Below, in pieces: positions 1 through 5,732 of a stretch of DNA of 24,237 nucleotides. The DNA is from Candidatus Omnitrophota bacterium (GTDB lineage: Bacteria > Omnitrophota > Gorgyraeia > Duberdicusellales > 4484-171). A program made the position numbers and the translations under genes. The first letter of the stretch is position 1. Each line of letters opens with the position of its first letter. The DNA lies in assembly GCA_016939345.1 (NCBI GenBank), contig JAFGHG010000109.1, positions 1-24,237 on the forward strand, given 5' to 3'. Under the pieces are notes generated by a model, which saw only the letters and a program-made list of their open reading frames with translations, ran no database searches and had not been told where the DNA came from.

Positions 1-441
1 CACTTCAAGGCACTGAATGACTATTACGGCTTTGAAAAAGGAGACAACGTGATCAAAGAAACTTCCCGCATCTTAATAAATTCTATTCAAAGGCAGGGAA
101 CCGTCAATGACTTTATAGGCCATATCGGCGGCGATGATTTCGTAATAATCACCAATCCTTACAATGCCGAAGGCATCTGCAGACAGATTATAAGCGATTT
201 TGACAATATATCTTCCCAATTTTTTGAAGAAAAAGAAAGGGTCCAGGGCTACATCGAGACCAGCGGCCGCGACGGCCAAATCCATAAATACAGTTTCCCC
301 ACTATTTCCATTGGCGTGGTTACTAATCTTGATAAGGACTTTACCCATACCGCCCAGATAAGCTCTCACGGCGCTGAGACTAAAAACCTGGCAAAAAAAT
401 TCCCTCAGAGCAAATATATCTTTGATAAACGCATAAGCTGA
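1..441 (+). CDS. GGDEF-domain (diguanylate cyclase-like) protein, 3' end only
   Basis: This is the C-terminal part of a GGDEF domain; the reading frame is open from base 1, so the start and any sensory domain lie outside the window. The first residues (HFKALNDYYGFEKGD) match the conserved DxFKxxND.YGHxxGD strand and helix that precede the active site. The signature itself is HIGGDDFVII at about 130-159, that is GGDDF in place of the usual GG(D/E)EF. TISIGVV near 302 is the later conserved beta strand. Family knowledge: these domains make cyclic di-GMP from two GTP. The Glu-to-Asp change in the fourth signature position could lower or remove catalysis, so activity is uncertain. The gene is followed by a repeat-rich spacer and no clear terminator. 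Confidence 0.85.
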   Translation, partial: HFKALNDYYGFEKGDNVIKETSRILINSIQRQGTVNDFIGHIGGDDFVIITNPYNAEGICRQIISDFDNISSQFFEEKERVQGYIETSGRDGQIHKYSFPTISIGVVTNLDKDFTHTAQISSHGAETKNLAKKFPQSKYIFDKRIS

Positions 442-454
442 CAACAACAAGTCT

Positions 455-592
455 CTGCTTTACAAATACCAAATAAATTCCAAATTCCAATCCCCAAATT
501 ATCAAAAAAATGACCTGGTTTAGGCCATTGAAATTTTGGTTATTAATGCTTATTTGTAATTTGGTGCTTGAAATTTGGATTTTTTTTTGAAA
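455..592. repeat. AT-rich imperfect palindromic intergenic repeat
   Basis: The gene-free stretch between the GGDEF gene and tRNA-Leu is built from short words of the CAAATTCCAAAT type on the left (about 460-500) and their approximate complements (TTATTTGTAATTTGG and similar) on the right (about 530-587). At the centre, 509-529, is a small hairpin: AATG-a-CCT, loop ggttt, AGG-c-CATT. The whole could fold as one long, weak cruciform. It codes for nothing and looks like a member of a dispersed family, which one window cannot prove. Confidence 0.55.
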
Positions 593-612
593 TGTGGCTT
601 CTAAAAAATTAG

Positions 613-641
613 TTTCTAGACGATTAATTATTTGGTATAAT
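613..641 (+). promoter_or_regulatory. Promoter of tRNA-Leu
   Basis: A perfect -10 box TATAAT at 636-641 is preceded by TGG (extended -10). A weak -35 (TTTCTA, 613-618) sits 17 bp upstream. Transcription would start near 648, about 9 nt before the mature tRNA. Confidence 0.6.
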
Positions 642-656
642 CACATTTCAAAAACT

Positions 657-740
657 GCGCGGGTGGCGGAATTGGCAGACGCGCTAGCTTGAGGGGCTAG
701 TGGTAGAGATGCTGTGCGGGTTCAAATCCCGCCCCGCGCA
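657..740 (+). tRNA. tRNA-Leu (anticodon GAG)
   Basis: The 84-nt sequence folds as a class II tRNA. The acceptor stem GCGCGGG (657-663) pairs with CCCGCGC (733-739), with discriminator A740. The D-loop holds AATTGGCAGA. The anticodon stem CTAGC/GCTAG encloses loop TTGAGGG with anticodon GAG at 691-693, which reads CUC and CUU leucine codons. There is a long variable arm, and T-stem GCGGG/CCCGC encloses TTCAAAT. CCA is not encoded, so it must be added after transcription. Confidence 0.97.
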
Positions 741-762
741 TTGTTTCCTATAAAATTTATTA

Positions 763-850
763 TCGGGGTTTAGGGGTCAGGGTTTGGGGTTAAGAAAATA
801 TGCCCCTTATACCTCATCCCTAAACCCTAATCCCCATACCCTAACCCCTC
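763..850. repeat. G-rich/C-rich inverted repeat (GGGTTTAGGG-like words)
   Basis: Positions about 765-788 are made of GGGGTTTAGGGG and CAGGGTTTGGGG words. Positions about 810-849 hold their approximate complements (CCCTAAACCCTAATCCCC, ACCCTAACCCC). The arms are separated by an AT-rich stretch of roughly 20 nt. The element runs to within 10 bp of the start codon at 858, where a ribosome binding site would be expected and none is visible. It resembles the repeat at 455-592 in design (word-based, two opposed arms) but not in sequence. Confidence 0.6.
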
Positions 851-857
851 TATTATT

Positions 858-1625
858 ATGGCGAAAATCACATTTCTTGGCACTGCATCGAGCATTCCCA
901 CTGCCCAGCGCGACAACACCTCTTTTATCTTCCAGCACAAAAAAGAGACTTTCCTTATAGACTGCCCAGGTTCTGTTTGCCAAAAACTTCTAAAAACCGG
1001 CCTGGATTATAAAAAAGTAAATAAACTGATAATCACCCATCATCATCCTGATCACATTTACGGAATAATCTCCTTTATTCATGCCCAAGGCCATATCAAT
1101 AATAAACCGGTCACAGTTTTTTCCAATATTACAGTCATAAACCTTATCAAGCGGCTATTAAGGCTTTTTGAATTAAATAAAAAGCATTATCCAAAGATGG
1201 AATTTATTGATGTTCTAGAGAAGCCCTGTTTCTTCGATAATAACGGCTTAAGGCTTGAGGCTTTAAAGAATAAACACGCCAAAGGTTCTTTTGGAATAAA
1301 ATTCACTCTTTCTGAAAAGAAAATGTTTTATTCCTCAGACACAGCCTTTTATCCTGCTATGCTCAATAAAATCAAGAAGCTTAACCTGCTTATCCATGAC
1401 TGCACAGCTTCGAGTGTTTATTTCAAAAAACACCCTTCTCTTTTTAAGCTTCACACTAACTCAAATGATCTTGCTGGATTTTTAGAAAAAAATAAAAATA
1501 TCTTCTTGGTCCCCGTACACTTTTTGCTTTTAGAAAAAGGTGAAATGGCAAGAATAAAAAGAGAGCTGTCAAAACTCGGCACCAGGGTTATTTACCCTAA
1601 AGATTATGGCTGTATTAGTTTATAG
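858..1625 (+). CDS. MBL-fold metallo-hydrolase, RNase Z-like
   Basis: This 255-residue protein has the metallo-beta-lactamase fold of the RNase Z/ElaC type. It opens with the family's FLGTASSIP strand. The metal motif THHHPDH gives H61, H63, D65 and H66. H140 in KHAKGSFGIKF and D161 in SSDTAF sit where RNase Z has its next metal ligands, and H221 in VPVHF is the likely last one. The flexible exosite arm used to clamp tRNA is not obvious. It may therefore process tRNA 3' ends or be a general phosphodiesterase or other hydrolase. The preceding tRNA-Leu lacks encoded CCA, which fits a need for RNase Z, but this is weak support. No Shine-Dalgarno sequence precedes the ATG. The gene converges on the next one with a 5-bp gap. 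Confidence 0.85.
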   Translation: MAKITFLGTASSIPTAQRDNTSFIFQHKKETFLIDCPGSVCQKLLKTGLDYKKVNKLIITHHHPDHIYGIISFIHAQGHINNKPVTVFSNITVINLIKRLLRLFELNKKHYPKMEFIDVLEKPCFFDNNGLRLEALKNKHAKGSFGIKFTLSEKKMFYSSDTAFYPAMLNKIKKLNLLIHDCTASSVYFKKHPSLFKLHTNSNDLAGFLEKNKNIFLVPVHFLLLEKGEMARIKRELSKLGTRVIYPKDYGCISL

Positions 1626-1630
1626 AAAAG

Positions 1631-2269
1631 TCAGCGCTGGTGATTTAAAACTACTATTGGTTTATAGTCTTTAATATTACCGGTATTCACTTCTAAAAAG
1701 TCTTTCTTATGAAAATCTTTCCCCCGAAGAAAACTTTCCTTGCCCTCAATATTAAATCCCAGCTTTTCTGTCTTAAAGTGCATGGGTATGGTGATTTTCG
1801 GCTTTAATCTGCCAACTACTTCCTGGGCTTCTTTAGGGCCGAGAGTAAAGGTGCCTCCTACAGGTATCATAATAATATCTAGATTCTTTAAATTTTGAAA
1901 ATCAAGCTCTCTTGTGCCCAGATCGCCAAAATGCGCCAGTCTTAAGCCTTCCAGCTCAAAAATGAAAATAATATTATTTCCTCTGTCCCTTCCTTTCATA
2001 TCGTCATGAAAAGATTCTACAGCCTCTATGCTTACATCTTTATATCTCTCAGCTCTCGGCTTATCGATTATTTTTGCTCTTTTAAAACCCCTGGTAAAAT
2101 TATGGTCTGAATGCTGATGAGAAACAGTAACGATATCAGGCTCGATGTTTATGGGACCATACCCTATTGCTCCTGAATAACCCCCTGGCTCATAAGGATC
2201 AGTGATTATTTTAGTCCCCTTTACGCTTTCTAATAAAAAACATGAGTGCCCAAGCCAGCTTATTTTCAT
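1631..2269 (-). CDS. MBL-fold metal-dependent hydrolase, UlaG/UPF0173-like
   Basis: This 212-residue protein is a second, distantly related metallo-beta-lactamase-fold protein. It starts with KISWLGHSCFLLE, typical of the UlaG-like L-ascorbate-6-phosphate lactonase/UPF0173 group. Its metal motif is HQHSDH (51-56), followed by SFHDD (H88), HFGDLG (H113, D116) and IPMHF (H164). The substrate cannot be told from sequence; members hydrolyse lactones or phosphoesters, or are uncharacterised. Its start overlaps the stop of the upstream nnrE gene by 4 bp (ATGA), so the two are almost certainly co-translated. That suggests a role in metabolite repair or general metabolism. Confidence 0.88.
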   Translation of the reverse strand: MKISWLGHSCFLLESVKGTKIITDPYEPGGYSGAIGYGPINIEPDIVTVSHQHSDHNFTRGFKRAKIIDKPRAERYKDVSIEAVESFHDDMKGRDRGNNIIFIFELEGLRLAHFGDLGTRELDFQNLKNLDIIMIPVGGTFTLGPKEAQEVVGRLKPKITIPMHFKTEKLGFNIEGKESFLRGKDFHKKDFLEVNTGNIKDYKPIVVLNHQR

Positions 2270-2928
2270 TTTTTTCTCCTCCTGCCCAGAACCTCTAAAG
2301 AAACGCCTATATCAACCACTATGATCTTACCGCAAATCTTTGGCCCATGGTTTATGAAAAAACCTTTTTTTGCGGCGATAAAGGTTACGGTATAATCTGC
2401 ATTCACCGCCTGGCCTAAAATTATGCCCTTGTCAGGACAAAGGCCCGAAGGGATATCGCAGGAAATTACTGTCTTTTTCTTTTGATTTATCGTCTTGATT
2501 ATCTTTTTTATGAGCCCGCTTACCTGGCCCTTGACTCCTGTTCCCAATATGCCTTCAAGAATAAAATCTTTACCTTTAAAAAGCTTTTTAAAAGCATCAA
2601 GATTGTTGTCTTTTATGCTGAATGTCGGTATTCCCAGGACTTTTAAGATTCTCAGCTGAAAATCAGCTTCCTTCCCCAGAGCTTTATCGCAAATCACAGC
2701 TACCTGGACTTTATACCCGCGGCAAAAAAGCTTACGGGCACAGCTTAGGACATCGGCTCCGTTGTTTCCTTTGCCCGATACAACCAGGACTCTTTTGCCT
2801 AAATCCAGATTATGGATTACAGAAAAAAGGTTGCTTGATGCATTTTCTATGAGAAGCCTCTCTCCCAAACCAAGGCTCTTGGCTGACTCATCAAGCCCTC
2901 TTAACTGTTCTGCAGTGAATCCTCTCAT
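2266..2928 (-). CDS. nnrE: NAD(P)H-hydrate epimerase (YjeF N-terminal domain)
   Basis: This is a stand-alone YjeF_N domain of 220 residues. It interconverts the R and S forms of damaged NAD(P)H hydrate so that the dehydratase can repair it. The start RGFTAEQLRGLDESA matches the family's T.EQ...D. Residues 52-59, GKGNNGAD, are the family loop usually written GxGNNGGDG. ILGTGVKG (about 127-134) and SCDIPSGL (156-163) are the other conserved loops. The residue normally Asp before the GTG loop is Glu here (E125 in LEGILGTG). The kinase-like dehydratase domain (NnrD) found fused in many bacteria is absent and must be elsewhere. A 4-bp ATGA overlap links it to the MBL gene downstream. Confidence 0.92.
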   Translation of the reverse strand: MRGFTAEQLRGLDESAKSLGLGERLLIENASSNLFSVIHNLDLGKRVLVVSGKGNNGADVLSCARKLFCRGYKVQVAVICDKALGKEADFQLRILKVLGIPTFSIKDNNLDAFKKLFKGKDFILEGILGTGVKGQVSGLIKKIIKTINQKKKTVISCDIPSGLCPDKGIILGQAVNADYTVTFIAAKKGFFINHGPKICGKIIVVDIGVSLEVLGRRRKK

Positions 2929-2977
2929 TTATAAAGGTTGGTTTGAATTAAACCGGGAAAATTATGAAGAGTAGTCC

Positions 2978-3943
2978 TTATTGAATATTATCGCCTCTTT
3001 TCTTGAACAAATCCAGGAACCTGTCCTCATATTCTTTATAGACATTCCATTTATCCAATTCGGTCTTAAGCTGATTGGCTAAAGTAATATCGTGAACAGC
3101 TTCTTTAAAAAGAGACTCTATGTTTTCCCGGGCTGACTGAGGTAATTTTGTGTAAGCAGCAAGATCTTTTTTTAACTTTTCCACATCGTCTTCGTTCAAT
3201 GGCGAGTCGCCTTGAGGAGAAGCTTCTCCTTTTAGGTAAGTTATCAGCTTATCTATTTCTTCTTCTATAAACTTACTTCTCTCAGCAAGCGAAGACAGAT
3301 TTAAATCAAGCTTTAAATAACCTGATACTGCCTCGAGTATCTTGGCTATTGCCTTGGGGTTTTCGATCTGAACAGTATAAAAAGGTATTTCGCCCAGGAG
3401 GCAGGCTCCGCGCAGGTTCTTTTGTTTAGCTACACCAAGGATTATGCCGTTTAGCCCGCTTATTTGGCCTTCGTTCAAGGTCTTGACTCCTAACTTACTA
3501 AAATCATGAAGAATATCGTTATGGGTCGAAGCAATCCAGACACGGGATTTTCCTTTATGGTCTATCGGCTCAGGTTTTGCAGCAAAGGTAAAAACAAATT
3601 TTACATTATACTGTTTTATAAAATCTATAATGGCCGCGGAAAGGCTTTCGGCATATTCCAAAGGAGGCTGGGCTTCGCCGAGAAAAATTATGATATCAGG
3701 ACCGTTCTTGGCTTTATAGTAATAAAAAAAACCGGCTGGTATCTTGGGGCTGTTGATCAGGCCCTTTTCAACGAAAACTGCTGCCGGCTTAAAAAAATCC
3801 TGAGCCTCAAGCTTGGCAAACATCTTAAAGCCCAAAACTTCCTTAAGAAACATGGCGCTGCGATAGGCCACCTCGCCCATGCCTGGCCAGGCAGCTATAA
3901 AAACCGGGGTTTTGAGTTTTGGGGTTGCTATCTCTTTAATCAT
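2978..3943 (-). CDS. PAC2-family protein
   Basis: This 321-residue protein has the features of the PAC2 (proteasome assembly chaperone 2-like) family. The N-terminal half holds KTPVFIAAWPGMGEVAYRSA, the usual hydrophobic strand plus WPGMG turn, and later IIIFLGEAQPP and FVFTFAAKPEPIDH. The C-terminal part (about 225-315) is charged and helical, as in PAC2 proteins with an added coiled region. In archaea and actinobacteria relatives occur with or without proteasomes; no proteasome gene is visible here and the bacterial function is unknown. It lies 109 bp downstream of rarA on the same strand, with two GC-rich hairpins in the gap. Confidence 0.82.
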   Translation of the reverse strand: MIKEIATPKLKTPVFIAAWPGMGEVAYRSAMFLKEVLGFKMFAKLEAQDFFKPAAVFVEKGLINSPKIPAGFFYYYKAKNGPDIIIFLGEAQPPLEYAESLSAAIIDFIKQYNVKFVFTFAAKPEPIDHKGKSRVWIASTHNDILHDFSKLGVKTLNEGQISGLNGIILGVAKQKNLRGACLLGEIPFYTVQIENPKAIAKILEAVSGYLKLDLNLSSLAERSKFIEEEIDKLITYLKGEASPQGDSPLNEDDVEKLKKDLAAYTKLPQSARENIESLFKEAVHDITLANQLKTELDKWNVYKEYEDRFLDLFKKRGDNIQ

Positions 3944-4001
3944 AGCGTAATTCTAATTTATCATAACTGCCAGAAAAGACAAGGGACAATGAGTATTCTA
4001 G

Positions 4002-4054
4002 GGGCGCGGTTTCGGCGCCCGATAATATTATACGGTCAGGGCCACCCTGGCCCT
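4002..4054 (-). terminator. Two GC-rich hairpins at the end of rarA (possible weak terminator)
   Basis: One hairpin (4038-4054) has a perfect 7-bp stem AGGGCCA/TGGCCCT with a 3-nt loop and overlaps the rarA stop codon. The second (4002-4020) has a 6-bp stem GGGCGC/GCGCCC with a 7-nt loop. Neither is followed by a T tract on the minus strand, so intrinsic termination would be poor. They may instead slow transcription or protect the rarA mRNA 3' end. Confidence 0.4.
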
Positions 4055-5294
4055 ACACATTCTTTAATTGTTCGAGGAAGGATTTTATTTTCTTCTCTTC
4101 TCCAATGGATTTCGGAAAATAATATTGCTTATTGGCCCCGTAATCCTGGTCTACATAACCACCAAAACTATGAGGATATTTATAATCTTTAGAATGAGTT
4201 TTTATGTGTTTGGGGACTTCTTTTGTAGCTTCCTGCTCGAGGTCTTTAGATGCATTTTCTATGGCCAGATAGGCAGAGTTTGACTTGGCTGAAGCCGCCA
4301 GATAAATAACTGTCTGGGCCAGGATCAACTGAGCCTCTGGCATGCCCACAAACTCAACAGCCTTAAAACAGCTGGTGGCAAGAACCAAGGCAAAAGGATT
4401 GGCATTGCCTATATCTTCAGAAGCTAGAATTGTCATGCGTCTGGCTATAAAACGCGGGTCTTCGCCTGATTTTAGCATTTTTGCCAGCCAGTAAAGTGCG
4501 CTGTCGACATCGCTTCCTCTCATGGATTTTATGAAAGCTGATATAGAATCATAATGGTAGTCGTCTTTTTTATCGTAAAAAGTTTTTTTCTGTATGCATT
4601 CTTTTGCTGTTTCTAAATCAAAGACCCTTTGCTCCTGTTTGCTGCCCTCTACTGTCAAAGCTCCTATTTCTAAAGCAGTCAGGGCGCTTCGAGCGTCTCC
4701 ATTTGAACAAATAGCAATATATTCAATGGCTTTGTTTGTTAGCTGTATATAATAATCTGCCAATCCCTTTTCCTTGTCGCAAACTGCCTTTTTCAGGATC
4801 TCGATTATCTGGTCTTTGCTCAAGGGATTAAACTTGGCGATTATCGAGCGTGAGATCAAAGAAGGAATAAGGTAATAATAGGGATTATAAATAGTAGCCC
4901 CTACCAGGACGATATTTGCGGATTCAGTATCAGGAACAAGGGATTCCTGCTGCAGTTTATTGAATCGGTGGATCTCGTCAATAAAAAGAGTGGTTTTTCT
5001 CTTATATTTTTGTAATTTTTTTCTCGCGTCCTCAATTATTTTTTTCACCTGGGAAACCGATGAAAAAGCGGCGTTAAGATATTCGAAGTCGGTGTCTAGT
5101 TCTTTGGCAATAATAAAACCGATTGTTGTTTTTCCGCATCCGGCTGGACCGGAGAGAACTACCGAAGCTAATCTTTTGCTTCTAATTGCTCTTTCCAATA
5201 TCTTTCCCCGGCCGAGGACATGCTCCTGGCCGACCATTTCATCAAGGGTCTGTGGCCGCATACGGACAGCTAAAGGAATATTAGTGTCGGGCAT
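4053..5294 (-). CDS. rarA: Replication-associated recombination protein A (AAA+ ATPase, MgsA/RarA)
   Basis: This clamp-loader-like AAA+ ATPase of 413 residues acts at stalled replication forks and single-strand gaps. It opens with PLAVRMRPQTLDEMVGQEHVLG, the RarA signature before the ATP site. Walker A is GPAGCGKT (49-56). Walker B is LFIDEIHR (103-110), followed by FNKLQQESLVPDTES, the usual FNKxQQDxLLPxxE region. VGATIYNP and SLISRS (about 131-150) are the sensor and arginine-finger region. The C-terminal tetramerisation domain ends with KYPHSFGGYVDQDY. No Shine-Dalgarno is visible before the ATG. The leader holds the duplicated 3' end of a 6S-like RNA. Family identification is firm. Confidence 0.95.
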   Translation of the reverse strand: MPDTNIPLAVRMRPQTLDEMVGQEHVLGRGKILERAIRSKRLASVVLSGPAGCGKTTIGFIIAKELDTDFEYLNAAFSSVSQVKKIIEDARKKLQKYKRKTTLFIDEIHRFNKLQQESLVPDTESANIVLVGATIYNPYYYLIPSLISRSIIAKFNPLSKDQIIEILKKAVCDKEKGLADYYIQLTNKAIEYIAICSNGDARSALTALEIGALTVEGSKQEQRVFDLETAKECIQKKTFYDKKDDYHYDSISAFIKSMRGSDVDSALYWLAKMLKSGEDPRFIARRMTILASEDIGNANPFALVLATSCFKAVEFVGMPEAQLILAQTVIYLAASAKSNSAYLAIENASKDLEQEATKEVPKHIKTHSKDYKYPHSFGGYVDQDYGANKQYYFPKSIGEEKKIKSFLEQLKNV

Positions 5295-5313
5295 TTTTGA
5301 AAGTTTATTTTAT

Positions 5314-5466
5314 GTGATTAGCAAAACCGAGTTTGGTTTAGACAATAGGCCTGTATGCTAAAAAAAGACCCTACCATAGGTCTTTTAAAAGTAAGTTTTT
5401 TAGCATATACTAGTTTGGTCTAGACAATAGAACTTTCAGCAAATAAAAAACCCCGCCATAAGTCCG
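5314..5466 (-). repeat. Tandem duplication of the 6S RNA 3' end (about 81 bp period)
   Basis: Reading the minus strand, 5466-5396 and 5384-5314 are imperfect direct repeats with a period of 81-82 bp. Shared blocks in order are AC(T/C)TATGG, then GGG and a T run, then CTATTGTCTA(G/A)ACCAAACT, then TGCTAA. By eye they are about 70-75% identical. Copy one contains the terminal strand and T run of the 6S-like RNA; copy two lies just before rarA and keeps its own terminator-like hairpin. Duplication of an RNA 3' end plus flanking DNA explains the pattern best. Confidence 0.65.
5354..5407 (-). promoter_or_regulatory. Mutually exclusive hairpins in the rarA leader (attenuator-like)
   Basis: On the minus strand TATGCTAAAAAA (5407-5396) is a perfect inverted repeat of TTTTTTAGCATA (5365-5354). 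Inside it, AAAAGACC (5386-5379) pairs with GGTCTTTT (5370-5363), which runs into a T tract: a classic intrinsic terminator shape. The two structures both need bases 5363-5365, so forming one disturbs the other. This could be an attenuator for rarA or simply a by-product of the duplication. Confidence 0.5.
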
Positions 5467-5612
5467 TCACAGTATTATCGCTATCAGTCTTGACTGATTT
5501 AGGTGGGCATCTCATCTTATCAAACAATGCCTGATAAGAAAATTTGATTCCCTAGATTTTTATTTGGCTGTAGCGCTTATACCTGTTAACGCAACAGGCA
5601 GGGTCTTTTTTG
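5444..5612 (-). ncRNA. ssrS: Candidate 6S RNA
   Basis: A stand-alone transcript of about 168 nt is predicted. It starts near 5612 from a strong promoter and ends in a T run at 5450-5445. The 5' end (A-run, GACCCTGCC) pairs with the 3' end (GGCGGGG, T-run), closing the molecule. A second long stem, ACAG-g-TAT...CGCTA, pairs with TAGCG...ATA-CTGT. The apex is a 7-bp hairpin CTTATCA/TGATAAG, flanked by large unpaired strands of roughly 11 and 8-12 nt. A small hairpin ATCAGTC/GACTGAT lies on the 3' side of the central region, as in known 6S RNAs. 6S RNA mimics an open promoter and sequesters sigma-70 RNA polymerase. My recollection is that 6S genes lie near rarA in Bacillus too. No covariance search was possible. 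Confidence 0.7.
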
Positions 5613-5618
5613 TATTAA

Positions 5619-5647
5619 AGTATACCATTTTGCGCTTCAGCCTTCAA
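5619..5647 (-). promoter_or_regulatory. Promoter of the 6S-like RNA
   Basis: The -35 box TTGAAG (5647-5642) and -10 box TATACT (5624-5619) are separated by exactly 17 bp, with TGG just before the -10 (extended -10). It is among the strongest promoter matches in the window and sets the RNA start near 5612. Confidence 0.72.
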
Positions 5648-5732
5648 GGAAACTCGCCTCGTGAATGTAAACGCTTTTAGTTATTCTAAGGCTATTGAAA
5701 TATGGAAGTTATGAAATATTGTCCAAAAAGAT

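Noticed and set aside
3506..4192. Long plus-strand open frame opposite the PAC2 gene
   Set aside because: It is antisense to a clear PAC2 gene and the rarA end, and its translation has no domain-like pattern.
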